This document shows, piece after piece, positions 8,033 through 16,435 of a stretch of DNA of 52,981 nucleotides (positions are counted from its first letter, which is position 1; each line of letters starts with the position of its first letter). Position numbers and translations under genes: made by a program. Origin of the DNA: an uncultured Clostridia bacterium (GTDB lineage Bacteria; Bacillota; Clostridia; Christensenellales; Borkfalkiaceae); the NCBI GenBank assembly GCA_934271265.1, contig CAKQRE010000014.1, forward strand, positions 1 to 52,981, written 5' to 3'. Under the pieces are notes generated by a model. That model worked only from the letters and a program-made list of their open reading frames with translations. It had not been told where the DNA came from and did not search any database.

Positions 8033-8407
8033 GATACCTCCTGACTATTTACGATGCGGAAAGCCGCCTTTCGGCAGCGATCGGATCGCGCGTTTGTCCA
8101 AAACCCGATTTTCACACAGCCGGACAGCACCCCGTAACGCCTAAAAAAACCGGCAGGGCACCTTTCCGATCCGCGAATCGGTTCCCGACAAAACGCATAA
8201 ACACTAAGTTATTATATTGCGTATAACACTAAGCTATTATATTCTTATTTTAGCATATTTAAAGCAAAAATACAATGGCTTGGCGGAAATTTCCCTCTTT
8301 TAACCTATTTTTCATAAATTTCTTTTGCCTTTCCTTTTCCGGCGTTTTTCGCCCCTTTCCCGCTATCTTTCTCCCTTTTCCGGGGCATCCTTTTCCCCTT
8401 GCGGACA
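8033..8407. other. ftsH upstream region with a tandem repeat
   Basis: No gene is seen. Two near-identical units (8195-8218 and 8221-8243, sharing AACACTAAG and TATTATATT) are repeated in tandem. On the minus strand each contains a TATAAT-like -10 box, so they may be tandem promoters for ftsH; matching -35 boxes are weak. Confidence 0.45.
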
Positions 8408-8450
8408 TAAAAAAATATATCCGACGCTCCTCAGGAGTTTCGGATATATT
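8408..8450 (-). terminator. Terminator of the tRNA operon
   Basis: A hairpin with arms AAATATATCCGA / TCGGATATATTT lies immediately downstream of tRNA-Tyr and is followed on the minus strand by a run of seven T residues. Confidence 0.85.
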
Positions 8451-8536
8451 TGGTGGACAGGGGTGGATTCGGACCACCGAAGTCAGGTGACGACAGATTT
8501 ACAGTCTGTTCCCTTTGGCCGCTCGGGAACCTGTCC
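8451..8536 (-). tRNA. tRNA-Tyr (GTA)
   Basis: 86 nt including the encoded CCA. It has the acceptor pair GGACAGG/CCTGTCC, a long variable arm as expected for Tyr, the anticodon loop CTGTAAA and a TTCG-type T-loop (GTCCGAATC). Last gene of the six-tRNA transcript. Confidence 0.95.
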
Positions 8537-8542
8537 GTATTA

Positions 8543-8618
8543 TGGAGCTGGCGATTGGAATCGAACCCACAACCTGCTGATTACAAATCAGCTGCTCTGC
8601 CAGTTGAGCTACACCAGC
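8543..8618 (-). tRNA. tRNA-Thr (TGT)
   Basis: 76 nt with CCA encoded. Acceptor GCTGGTG, anticodon loop TTTGTAA, canonical GGTTCGATTCC T-arm. Six bases separate it from tRNA-Tyr. Confidence 0.95.
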
Positions 8619-8635
8619 GAAAAAATCAAAAAAAA

Positions 8636-8711
8636 TGGTGCCTTAGGGCGGAATCGAACCACCGACAGAGGGATTTTCAGTCCCTTGCTCTACCGACTGA
8701 GCTACCAAGGC
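8636..8711 (-). tRNA. tRNA-Phe (GAA)
   Basis: 76 nt with CCA encoded. Acceptor GCCTTGG, anticodon loop CTGAAAA, canonical D- and T-arms. Confidence 0.95.
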
Positions 8712-8737
8712 AAAACCCCCTTTCGGGGAATAAAAAA

Positions 8738-8814
8738 TGGCGACCTGGATGGGGTTCGAACCCACGACCTCTAGCGTGACAGGCTAGCGTTCTAACCAGC
8801 TGAACTACCAGGCC
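8738..8814 (-). tRNA. tRNA-Asp (GTC)
   Basis: 77 nt with CCA encoded. Acceptor GGCCTGG with a G-C/U pairing to CCAGGTC, anticodon loop CTGTCAC, discriminator G as expected for tRNA-Asp. Confidence 0.95.
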
Positions 8815-8841
8815 ATATATATTTTTTGATTTTTTAACGTT

Positions 8842-8918
8842 TGGTGGGCCTTCAAGGACTCGAACCTTGGACCAACCGGTTATGAGCCGGCCGCTCTGAC
8901 CAACTGAGCTAAAGGCCC
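8842..8918 (-). tRNA. tRNA with CAT anticodon (elongator Met or Ile2)
   Basis: 77 nt with CCA encoded. Acceptor GGGCCTT, anticodon loop CTCATAA. The sequence is not an initiator (it has a normal 1-72 pair and lacks the three G-C anticodon-stem pairs). The acceptor and D-arm resemble Firmicutes tRNA-Ile2 that is modified to lysidine, but an elongator Met cannot be excluded by eye. Confidence 0.9.
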
Positions 8919-8931
8919 GAACGAGTCTCCG

Positions 8932-9007
8932 TGGTCGGGGTGAAGAGACTCGAACTCCCGACCCCATGGTCCCAAACCACGTGCGCTACCAACTGCGCTA
9001 CACCCCG
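8932..9007 (-). tRNA. tRNA-Pro (TGG)
   Basis: 76 nt with CCA encoded. Acceptor CGGGGTG/CACCCCG, anticodon loop TTTGGGA. First gene of the minus-strand order Pro-Met/Ile-Asp-Phe-Thr-Tyr. Confidence 0.95.
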
Positions 9008-9031
9008 TCGATTCAATTTCAACGCTCGTAT

Positions 9032-9061
9032 ATAATACCATACGAACACACCGTTTGTCAA
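9032..9061 (-). promoter_or_regulatory. Promoter of the tRNA operon
   Basis: On the minus strand, TTGACA (9061-9056) and TATTAT (9037-9032) are separated by 18 bases, 25 bases upstream of tRNA-Pro. Confidence 0.75.
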
Positions 9062-9301
9062 GCGTTTTTCCGATAATTATAAAAGAATTTTTTCTTCGGT
9101 TTTATTTGAGATATCGCGTTTTTCTTTCCCCTCTGTCGCCCTCTTTTCCGCAGCGGAACAACCGTCGTCGCCGATCGGAGTTTTTCCCTTTAAAATGTGG
9201 AAAACAGGCGTTCCTTTCGGGTTGTTTTTGTTTAATTCAACAAAAAACAACACAACCAAACGAAAAACAAAAAATTTCAGCTCCTTTTTACGGAAAAACG
9301 A

Positions 9302-9331
9302 TTGACTTGTTTTTCTCTTTCATGTTATACT
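9302..9331 (+). promoter_or_regulatory. Promoter of the glycyl-radical operon
   Basis: TTGACT (9302-9307) and TATACT (9326-9331), 18-base spacing, give a transcript with a leader of about 110 bases before the GRE start at 9448. The stretch 9062-9447 holds no gene; an in-frame extension upstream of 9448 lacks start signals. Confidence 0.6.
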
Positions 9332-9447
9332 ATATTATAGAAAAGTATCCGCGTCTTTTTCGTTTTCCCCCGCGGAAAGGGGGTCGGAAAACAAAAAAGG
9401 CGACAAAACAACATAAAATTTTCGGGTTTCCCGATAACGGAGGAAAA

Positions 9448-11970
9448 ATGTCGGAATATTATTCGGAAAGAATCAGAAAATCGGACAGGATCGACTTTTT
9501 AAAAGAAACCTTATTCCGTGAAATGCCGCAAATCGAAGCGGACAGAGCCGTTCTTCTGACGGAAAGTTATCGCAAAACGGAAAACGAGCCGGTCATTCTT
9601 CGCCGCGCGCTCGCTTTTAAGCATATTCTCGAAAATCTGCCGATCACGATCAGAGACAAAGAACTGATCGTCGGCGCGACGACCGTTCACCCCCGTTCCT
9701 GCCAGATCTTCCCCGAATTTTCGTTCGAATGGCTGGAAAAGGAATTCGATACGGTAGCGACGCGCTCCGCAGATCCGTTTTATATTTCCGAAGAAACCAA
9801 ACGGAAACTGAAAGACGTTTTCCCTTACTGGAAAGGAAAAACGACGAGCGAACTCGCAACGGCGTATATGACCAACGCGACCCTCGTCGCCATGGCGCAC
9901 AACGTGTTCACGCCGGGCAACTATTTCTATAACGGCATCGGGCACGTGACGGTCGATTACGGCAAAGTTCTGAAAGAAGGATATTCCGGCATCATCGCCG
10001 AAGCGAAAGAAGCCCTTGCGAAACTCGTCGTGGGAGACGGGGACTATTGCAGAAAAAGCTCCTTCCTTCGCGCCGTGATCATCTCGTGCGAAGCGGTCAT
10101 CGCCTACGCGAAGAGATATTCCCGCCTTGCCGCCGAACTCGCCGCAAAAGAAAGCGACCCCGTAAGAAAGAAAGAACTTGAAAGAATTTCGGCAAACTGC
10201 GCCAAAGTTCCCGCATACGGCGCGACCGATTTTTACGAGGCGTGCCAGAGTTTCTGGTTCGTTCAGATCTGTATTTCCACCGAATCGAGCGGTCACTCCA
10301 TTTCTCCGGGAAGATTCGACCAGTATATGTACCCGTATTATCTCGCAAGCCGCAAAAACGGCATGACGAGAGAAGAAGCGCAGGAGCTGATCGACTGCGT
10401 ATGGGTAAAACTGAACGATATCAACAAGTGCCGCGACCAGGAATCGGCGAAAGGTTTCGCGGGATACAGCATGTTCCAGAATCTGATCGCCGGCGGGCAG
10501 ACGAAAGAGGGCGTAGACGCCACCAACGATCTTTCCTTTATGTCGATCACGGCGACGGAACACGTATTCCTGCCGCAACCCTCTTTCTCGGTGAGAGTAT
10601 GGAACGGTTCCCCGCATGATTTTCTGATCCGCGCCGCGGAGCTGACGAGAACGGGGATCGGTTTCCCCGCATATTATAACGACGAGGTGATCATTCCCGC
10701 GCTGATGTCGAGAGGGCTTACCCTGGAAGACGCGCGCGAATACAACATTATCGGCTGCGTGGAACCGCAGAAATCGGGCAAAACGGACGGCTGGCACGAC
10801 GCCGCCTTCTACAACACCCTTCGCCCGATCGAAATGGTCTTCTCGGACGGTTATGAAGGAGGCGAAAAAGTCGGTCTTCAGACAGGCGCCGTCGAGAACA
10901 TGACGTCGTTCGAACAATTCTACGACGCTTACAAAAAACAATCCGATTATTTCGTGGAACTTATGGTCGACGCGGACAACGCGATCGATGCCGCGCATGC
11001 GGAAAGATGCCCGCTGCCTTTCCTGTCTTCCATGATCGAAGACTGCATCGGCAGAGGGAAGAGCGTGCAGGAAGGGGGCGCCGTTTATAACTTTACGGGC
11101 CCGCAGGGTTTCGGCATCGCAAACCTGACCGACGGTATGCTCGCGATCAAAACCCTTGTATTCGACGAAAAGAAATACACGCTTGCGGACTTTAAAGAGG
11201 CAATGCTCAACAACTACGGCAAACCCCTTTCGGACGAGCAGGCGGAAAAACTGACGGTTGAGATCTGCAAACAGGTAGAAAACAGCAAAAAACTTACGCA
11301 GGCAGAGGTCGCAAAAATCTTCACTGCGGTCAAAAACGGCGTTGCGGACGAAAGCAAAAAAGAGAAATACCTCAAACTGCTTTCGGACATCGAAGCCCTT
11401 CCCAAGTACGGCAACGACGTGCCGGAGGTAGACGCTTTCGCAAGAAAAGCCGCTTATATCTACACGAAAGAGATCCAGAAATACACCAACCCGAGAGGGG
11501 GCAGATATCAGGCGGGAATGTATCCCGTTTCGGCGAACGTTCCCCTCGGCGCGCAGACGGGCGCAACCCCGGACGGAAGACTCGCTTTCACCCCCATTGC
11601 GGACGGTGTTTCCCCCGCGGCGGGAAGAGACGTGAACGGACCTACCGCGTCCTGCAACTCCGTCTCTACGCTCGATCACGGCATCGCTTCCAACGGAACG
11701 CTGTTCAACATGAAATTCCATCCGTCGGCGCTGGCGGGCACGAACGGGCTTGAAAACTTCGTTTCCCTCGTACAGACTTATTTTGACCGCAAGGGCAGCC
11801 ATATGCAGTTCAACGTGGTTTCGAGAGAAACGCTGAGAGACGCGCAGAAGCATCCCGAAAACTATAAAGGGCTTGTCGTACGCGTCGCCGGGTATTCCGC
11901 TCTGTTTACTTCTCTTTCGAGAAGTCTGCAGGAAGATATCATCAACCGTACCGAACAGGGAGGCTTTTAA
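9448..11970 (+). CDS. Glycyl-radical enzyme, glycerol/propanediol dehydratase-like
   Basis: Oxygen-sensitive radical enzyme of 840 residues. The ATG at 9448 has GGAGG directly upstream. Active-site motif GCVEPQ places the thiyl Cys at 437 and the general-base Glu at 439. ESSGHSISPGRFDQY supplies the His/Ser pair typical of B12-independent glycerol and propanediol dehydratases, and YNGIGHVTVDYGK a further His. The C-terminal glycyl-radical loop is RVAGYSALF with Gly815. The GCVEPQ-GKTDGWHDAAFYN block is closest to glycerol dehydratase (DhaB1-type) among the families I know. HypD-like or uncharacterised dehydratases share much of this, so the substrate is open. No microcompartment shell, aldehyde dehydrogenase or diol oxidoreductase is in the window. 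It overlaps the activase start by one base. Confidence 0.9.
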   Translation: MSEYYSERIRKSDRIDFLKETLFREMPQIEADRAVLLTESYRKTENEPVILRRALAFKHILENLPITIRDKELIVGATTVHPRSCQIFPEFSFEWLEKEFDTVATRSADPFYISEETKRKLKDVFPYWKGKTTSELATAYMTNATLVAMAHNVFTPGNYFYNGIGHVTVDYGKVLKEGYSGIIAEAKEALAKLVVGDGDYCRKSSFLRAVIISCEAVIAYAKRYSRLAAELAAKESDPVRKKELERISANCAKVPAYGATDFYEACQSFWFVQICISTESSGHSISPGRFDQYMYPYYLASRKNGMTREEAQELIDCVWVKLNDINKCRDQESAKGFAGYSMFQNLIAGGQTKEGVDATNDLSFMSITATEHVFLPQPSFSVRVWNGSPHDFLIRAAELTRTGIGFPAYYNDEVIIPALMSRGLTLEDAREYNIIGCVEPQKSGKTDGWHDAAFYNTLRPIEMVFSDGYEGGEKVGLQTGAVENMTSFEQFYDAYKKQSDYFVELMVDADNAIDAAHAERCPLPFLSSMIEDCIGRGKSVQEGGAVYNFTGPQGFGIANLTDGMLAIKTLVFDEKKYTLADFKEAMLNNYGKPLSDEQAEKLTVEICKQVENSKKLTQAEVAKIFTAVKNGVADESKKEKYLKLLSDIEALPKYGNDVPEVDAFARKAAYIYTKEIQKYTNPRGGRYQAGMYPVSANVPLGAQTGATPDGRLAFTPIADGVSPAAGRDVNGPTASCNSVSTLDHGIASNGTLFNMKFHPSALAGTNGLENFVSLVQTYFDRKGSHMQFNVVSRETLRDAQKHPENYKGLVVRVAGYSALFTSLSRSLQEDIINRTEQGGF

Positions 11971-12752
11971 TGGACGACCTGAAGGTTCGCGGCAGAATTT
12001 TTAACATTCAGCGGTTTTCCGTACACGACGGAAAGGGCATCCGCACGATCGTTTTCTTTAAGGGGTGTCCGTTGCGCTGTAAATGGTGCTGCAACCCAGA
12101 ATCGCAGAACTTTTTCCCCGAAAAAATGAAGGAAAACGGAAAAATAAAAGACGTCGGAAGAGACGTCACCGTAGCGGAAGTTCTTGCGGAAGTGGAAAAA
12201 GACAGAGATTATTATCGTCGTTCCGGCGGAGGAATGACCCTTTCGGGGGGCGAATGTTTCGCACAACCGCAATTCTGCGAAGCCCTTTTGCGCGCGGCAA
12301 AGGAACGAGGCATTTCAACCGCCGTGGAAACGACTTCTTTCCCCGATTATTCGATCATCGAAAAGTGCCTGCCGTATATCGATATTTATATGACGGACAT
12401 CAAACAGCTTGACGACGCGAAACATCGCACGTTTACGGGGCAGTCCAACAAGTCGATCTTATCCAACATTGCGAAAGTCGTAAAAAGCGGGGCAAACGTG
12501 ATCATCCGAATCCCCGTCGTTCCGACCGTAAACGCAACGAAAGAGGATATCCTCGCCATTGCCACGTTTGCAAAAACGATTGGCGTAAAGGAATTGCATC
12601 TTCTCCCTTATCACCGCATCGGCATGGATAAATACGCAGGGCTCGGAAGAGATTATCAATTAAAAGAGCTTCTTCCCCCGGAAAAAGATCTGATGCAGAC
12701 CCTGCTCGAAACGGTAGAATCCGTAGGGCTGAAAAGCCAGATCGGCGGCTGA
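11970..12752 (+). CDS. Glycyl-radical enzyme activating enzyme (radical SAM), short form
   Basis: 260-residue radical SAM protein that installs the glycyl radical on the upstream enzyme. The cluster motif CPLRCKWC is at 34-41, SGGE at about 90 is the SAM-binding glycine motif, and the C-terminal half is a partial TIM barrel. Activases of glycerol-dehydratase-type enzymes usually carry an insert with two extra [4Fe-4S] clusters after WCxNPES. Here that place is filled by roughly 20 residues with no cysteine, so the protein resembles the compact pyruvate formate-lyase activase architecture. The start overlaps the GRE stop (TAATG), giving tight translational coupling and strongly linking the pair. 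Confidence 0.92.
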   Translation: MDDLKVRGRIFNIQRFSVHDGKGIRTIVFFKGCPLRCKWCCNPESQNFFPEKMKENGKIKDVGRDVTVAEVLAEVEKDRDYYRRSGGGMTLSGGECFAQPQFCEALLRAAKERGISTAVETTSFPDYSIIEKCLPYIDIYMTDIKQLDDAKHRTFTGQSNKSILSNIAKVVKSGANVIIRIPVVPTVNATKEDILAIATFAKTIGVKELHLLPYHRIGMDKYAGLGRDYQLKELLPPEKDLMQTLLETVESVGLKSQIGG

Positions 12753-12806
12753 AATTTCGCGTTTTGCGATTATCCTTTCTATTGTTAAAAACTTCATTCT
12801 TATTAT

Positions 12807-12841
12807 CTTCGTAAGTCCTGCTTATTGCCGGACTTACGAAG
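12807..12841. terminator. Strong hairpin after the GRE operon
   Basis: A perfect 12-bp stem (CTTCGTAAGTCC / GGACTTACGAAG) with an 11-base loop. No T-run follows directly, so a terminator role is likely but not certain; it also forms the left edge of the repeat island. Confidence 0.5.
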
Positions 12842-12851
12842 GGTCTGAATA

Positions 12852-13053
12852 CAAAAACGCCATTCTCGTCATTCTGAGCCGACCCGCTTTGCCCGGCTTA
12901 CAGAGGATCCGAGAATAAAAACGCCATTCTCGTCATCCTGAGCCGACCCGCTTTGCCCGGCTTACAGAGGATTCGAGAATAAAAACTCCATTCTTGTCAT
13001 CCTGAGCCGACCCGCTTTGCCTGGCTTACGAAGGATCTGAGAATGGCGTTTTT
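12852..13053. repeat. Tandem array of three 64-bp GTCATCCTGAG-type units
   Basis: Units begin at 12861, 12925 and 12989 with a 64-bp period and few differences. Each has the core GTCAT(T/C)CTGAGCC, then CCCGCTTTGCC(C/T)GGCTTAC, then GAT(C/T)C/TGAGAAT. The whole array is bounded by complementary arms, AAAAACGCCATTCTC at the left and GAGAATGGCGTTTTT at the right. It is non-coding. Confidence 0.9.
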
Positions 13054-13121
13054 TATGTATTCTATATTTCCGGTCTTGCGTCCTTATGACCGATCAAGGC
13101 ATATTTCCTGTCATCTTCGTA

Positions 13122-13256
13122 AAATATATCATTTTGAGATCCTTCCCGGGCAGGCTTTTTCTGCACCTCGGCGGTGCCGCCCCCTTTTTGTCCTTCGGAC
13201 ATTTTTCCCGTTTCATCGGGAAAATTCACAGATCAGGAGGACAAAATGATATATTT
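13122..13256. repeat. 135-bp inverted-repeat element of the GTCATCCTGAG class
   Basis: Perfect 15-bp terminal arms AAATATATCATTTTG / CAAAATGATATATTT enclose GAGATCCTTC at one side and TCAGGAGGA at the other, plus internal hairpins (GTCCTTCGGAC; TTTTCCCG/CGGGAAAA). It has the core of the neighbouring array with different arms. No coding capacity. Confidence 0.75.
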
Positions 13257-13283
13257 TTTATCGACCACAAAAGAAAAACTTTC

Positions 13284-13347
13284 AGATTATATTTGTTTGT
13301 GGCGTTTTCTTGTCTCTGTCAGCCCGTCAGGCGAGGCAAAAACTCGG
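13284..13347 (+). repeat. 64-bp dispersed repeat, copy 1
   Basis: This segment (AGATTATATTTGTTTG ... GCCCGTCAGG ... CTCGG) recurs in inverted orientation at 52728-52790 with about five differences. Both copies lie within 100 bases of GTCATCCTGAG-type elements, which suggests they travel or amplify together. The rest of 13348-13468 shows a partial core (GGATGACAAAATG) and a 14-bp dispersed motif at 13419-13432. Confidence 0.8.
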
Positions 13348-13468
13348 AAGTATTTCCTACAGGTCAGGATGACAAAATGCTATCTTTTCGTCGAAGCATT
13401 TTTTATAAAACAAACCGATAAGCAACTTATAGACCCACTTTAAGCATTTTTCAGAAAACCGATTACGG

Positions 13469-14491
13469 TCAGGCAGTAGCCGTCTGTCTCGCTTTGCCTT
13501 TCTTTTCGAGAGACATGCGCACGTCGCGGCACATTTCGTCAAATTCCTCGTCCGTTTCTTCGAGTTCCACGTTATCCAGGATATTCTGCAAGCGATATTC
13601 CTTCACGAGATAGCGCACGGTATTTCTTCCGATCACAGCGGTAAGGGTCGCGTTGCCGAGCCCCTGAACGGAGCTGTCTACCAGAGCGGAGATCGCGCCG
13701 CCGAGCAGAGGAATCCCCTTTGCAACGTCTCCCATTGCCTTAACAACGCTGTTTCCGACCTTCACGCCGCCAAGCCCGTACGCCACCAGAGAATTGGAAA
13801 GAACCTTTGTGAAAATGCGGACGAGCTTACCTTCGGACGGACGAAAACCGTACAGAAAGATGATATCTTTTACCATTTGAAGATTGATCGCCGTAACCAG
13901 CAGACTGTCGACAAGTTCTTTCTGAGAGATCGCGGAATACATTCCCGATTTCAGGGCGCATTTCGATATGATATCGCGGGACGCTTTTTTTACGTCTCCG
14001 TCGTAAATATCGTTGAGGGCATTTTTCAGATCTTCCTCGTTTCCGTTTTTCCTCGCAAACATCAGCTCCTTCACGGACGAATCGGAATACCATCCGCCTT
14101 CTTCTACCGTAATATAACAATCGATGATCTTATCCGCAAGGTTTTTCCTTACGCGCGCGTTATGCCTTTTTGCCGCGAGAAGATTATGCACGTTCACGCG
14201 GGTCTCAAAAGAATCCGCAAGGCGGATCTTTACGATCGGCACAACGAAAAACACGACGTACGCCACGGCAAGGATCCCCGCCGCTGCGTAACCCGCGTAG
14301 CGATTGATCTCATAAAACTCTTTAAAAATAAGGAAAGCGCACAAAAAGAGAAAGACGGCGAGAACGAAAATAACGGTATTAAGCACCCCTTTCGCTCTTT
14401 TTCTGCCCGTTTTTTCGGAATATTTTTCCTCGTATTCGTAAACCGTCATGCGAGGTTGCTCTTCGGTTTCTTTCCGATTGTTCCTTTTCAT
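13469..14491 (-). CDS. DUF697 (YcjF-like) membrane protein
   Basis: 340 residues from the ATG at 14491, which has AAGGAGG eight bases upstream; the frame extends upstream through a 36-nt palindromic repeat and is not coding there. Two membrane segments lie near residues 35-55 and 65-85. The C-terminal half, with the amphipathic Gly/Ala-rich block around GIPLLGGAISALVDSSVQGLGNATL, matches DUF697, a domain often attached to Era-like GTPases. Here there is no GTPase domain. The role is unknown; membrane association with possible GTPase partners is inferred from the family. It is followed on the same strand by no obvious partner gene. Confidence 0.7.
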   Translation of the reverse strand: MKRNNRKETEEQPRMTVYEYEEKYSEKTGRKRAKGVLNTVIFVLAVFLFLCAFLIFKEFYEINRYAGYAAAGILAVAYVVFFVVPIVKIRLADSFETRVNVHNLLAAKRHNARVRKNLADKIIDCYITVEEGGWYSDSSVKELMFARKNGNEEDLKNALNDIYDGDVKKASRDIISKCALKSGMYSAISQKELVDSLLVTAINLQMVKDIIFLYGFRPSEGKLVRIFTKVLSNSLVAYGLGGVKVGNSVVKAMGDVAKGIPLLGGAISALVDSSVQGLGNATLTAVIGRNTVRYLVKEYRLQNILDNVELEETDEEFDEMCRDVRMSLEKKGKARQTATA

Positions 14492-14560
14492 AGAAAAACC
14501 TCCTTCCGATATGAATAAAAGCCGCCGGAAACAATATTCCCGCGGCTTTTCCCGTTTTTT

Positions 14561-14596
14561 ATACCGGACAAGAGTAATACGAACCTTGTCCGGCAT
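14561..14596. repeat. 36-nt palindromic repeat, copy 2
   Basis: ATACCGGACAAG / CTTGTCCGGCAT arms with a 12-base loop, located between the DUF697 gene and the BspA-like lipoprotein gene. Confidence 0.85.
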
Positions 14597-14620
14597 ACTT
14601 AAGCTCACCGTTCGGTTTGC

Positions 14621-16039
14621 TTATGCTTTTTTCTGATTTTCTTCCCACTTCGTCTTCTTGAAAGCGTTTACGCCTACGCTCGAGGGCTGATTCGAGATCG
14701 TTTCGAGAACGGAGCACCCGTAGAACGCGCCTTCGCCGACTTCGCTCACGTTGGTAAGATCGATCGCGGTCAGTCTCTTCGTGCAGGAAGAGAAGGCAAA
14801 TTTACCGATCGTCGTATCCGCCGCGGAGAAGGTAACGGCACGAAGAGCGGTGCAGCCTTTGAACGCATTGTTTCCGATCGAAGTTTTCACGGAGAAGGTT
14901 ACGGAATCAAGAGAAGTGCACCCGTTGAACGCGCTTTCGCCGATTTTCGTTGCCGCGAGAGAAAGAGCGCTATTTACCCCGTAATTATCCAGAACGCCGA
15001 GAGAAGTGCATCCGTTAAACGCATTGTCTCCGATCGTTTCGACTGCGGAAAGATCAACGTTTTTCAGGGACGTGCAAGACTGGAAAGCCGCGCTTCCGAT
15101 TTTCTTCGCACCGCCGATACCGATCGTTTTCAAGGAAGAACAACCGTAAAACGTATCTGCCCCGATCTCGTCGATACTACCGCTTAAAGTAATCGTTTCC
15201 GCCATGGTCACGTTGTAGAAAGAATAGGGAGCAACGGCGTAAACGCTCGTGTCGAACGACGCGGTGTAAACGGTATTTTCCCCCGTGTACGTATCGTCTA
15301 CGTAAACGATTTTGTCTTTCCCGTCTTCGTCTTTTTCGTAAATATACTTCTTCGTTTCGGAAGAAACTTTATTGTCTCCCGTGATCGTAACCGATTTCAA
15401 AGAGGACGGAATATAATAGGTGGCGGAATTATCGCTCGAACCTTCGTTGTAGTTCTGCGCGCAGGACGTCAACCCGTCGGAAGAAGTCGTTCCGAAAATA
15501 TATCCGAACGATTTTTCGCCGTTCTTCGCGCCGAGTTTTTTTCCGGCAAACGGAAGGGTGATCGTCTTCAGAGAAGTAAGACCCGAGAAAGAGCCGAGTC
15601 CGATCTCTTCGACGTTGCTTTTCACTTCGATCTCTTCGATAAAGGCAAGATCCACAACGGCGTCCGCCGCGATCTTCTTCACCGTTTTCCCTTCGTGCGT
15701 TTCGGGAATCGTGAGTTTTCTCACCGTTTCTTTGGTATATTTGACGGCGGGAGCCTCATAAACGCCTTCCACCGCGGTATTGAACAGTTCCGCAAGCCCT
15801 TCGTAATCGTTCTTTTCGATCAGAGTTTTCGCTTTATCGGAAACGGTGACGCCGGAAAGAACGTAATAGGTCTCCGCCGTTGCTTTTTCGTCGTTCGTTT
15901 CTTCTTTTTCGAGCGTATACTTGAAAGAAATAGGCGCAACGTTGCCGCTGTCGCTATTTTTCGTGCCGCATCCGATCATCGAAAAAGCCGATACGGATAC
16001 AAGCAATAACGCAAATAAAATGCCGATGATTTTTTTCAT
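14621..16039 (-). CDS. BspA-type leucine-rich-repeat lipoprotein
   Basis: Predicted surface lipoprotein of 472 residues. The signal peptide ends in a lipobox (SMIGC, Cys24). From about residue 110 to 465 there are repeated LRR_5/BspA units with the signature of the type IGxxAFxxCTSLxxVxL (for example at FNGCTSL and FYGCSSL), each around 23 residues. BspA-like repeats in gut and oral bacteria mediate adhesion or protein-protein contacts; this copy has no C-terminal wall anchor. The first 100 residues are unique and lysine/glutamate-rich. The gene appears monocistronic, with a 36-nt palindromic repeat downstream. Confidence 0.88.
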   Translation of the reverse strand: MKKIIGILFALLLVSVSAFSMIGCGTKNSDSGNVAPISFKYTLEKEETNDEKATAETYYVLSGVTVSDKAKTLIEKNDYEGLAELFNTAVEGVYEAPAVKYTKETVRKLTIPETHEGKTVKKIAADAVVDLAFIEEIEVKSNVEEIGLGSFSGLTSLKTITLPFAGKKLGAKNGEKSFGYIFGTTSSDGLTSCAQNYNEGSSDNSATYYIPSSLKSVTITGDNKVSSETKKYIYEKDEDGKDKIVYVDDTYTGENTVYTASFDTSVYAVAPYSFYNVTMAETITLSGSIDEIGADTFYGCSSLKTIGIGGAKKIGSAAFQSCTSLKNVDLSAVETIGDNAFNGCTSLGVLDNYGVNSALSLAATKIGESAFNGCTSLDSVTFSVKTSIGNNAFKGCTALRAVTFSAADTTIGKFAFSSCTKRLTAIDLTNVSEVGEGAFYGCSVLETISNQPSSVGVNAFKKTKWEENQKKA

Positions 16040-16344
16040 CCTTTTGCTCCTTGCAAATCGCGCGGGAACCCCCGCTATCCTTATAGTCTATAAAATTTTA
16101 CCATTTCGCACGCTTTTTGTCAATGGTTCTCGTCGGAAATTTACGTATTTCGCCGAAATTTTATGAAAGAATCGCCCGCACGTGCGCGCGGAATACCGTC
16201 TTTTCTTTTTTTTCCCTTTTTTTCTCCCTTTTTCAAAGAAAAATCTCTCGGTCTTTTTCCCGTCTCTTCCGATCGTTATTTCAATCTTCCTTTCTCTCTG
16301 TTCCCGTATTTCCCCGAAAAAAAACAAAAACCGGTTTCTTCCGC

Positions 16345-16373
16345 TTGAAAGAAAACGAGAAAAGTGGTATACT
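16345..16373 (+). promoter_or_regulatory. Promoter of the 16436 gene pair
   Basis: TTGAAA (16345-16350) and TATACT (16368-16373) with 17-base spacing, about 60 bases before the start codon. The interval 16040-16344 holds only the divergent leader of the BspA-like gene and pyrimidine-rich sequence. Confidence 0.6.
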
Positions 16374-16435
16374 ATGTCATACAACCTAGGCCCGACGGAA
16401 AAAACCGCCGCAAACAAAGAAACGGAGAAGAAAAA

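Noticed and set aside
8325..8779. Open frames across the tRNA cluster, on both strands
   Set aside because: They are translations of tRNA genes, a familiar artefact.
9511..11853. 780-codon frame antisense to the glycyl-radical enzyme
   Set aside because: It is a shadow of a clearly identified enzyme; no start signals and no family resemblance.
12852..13053. CRISPR array
   Set aside because: The three 64-bp units are near-identical throughout, with no variable spacers, and no cas genes are present.
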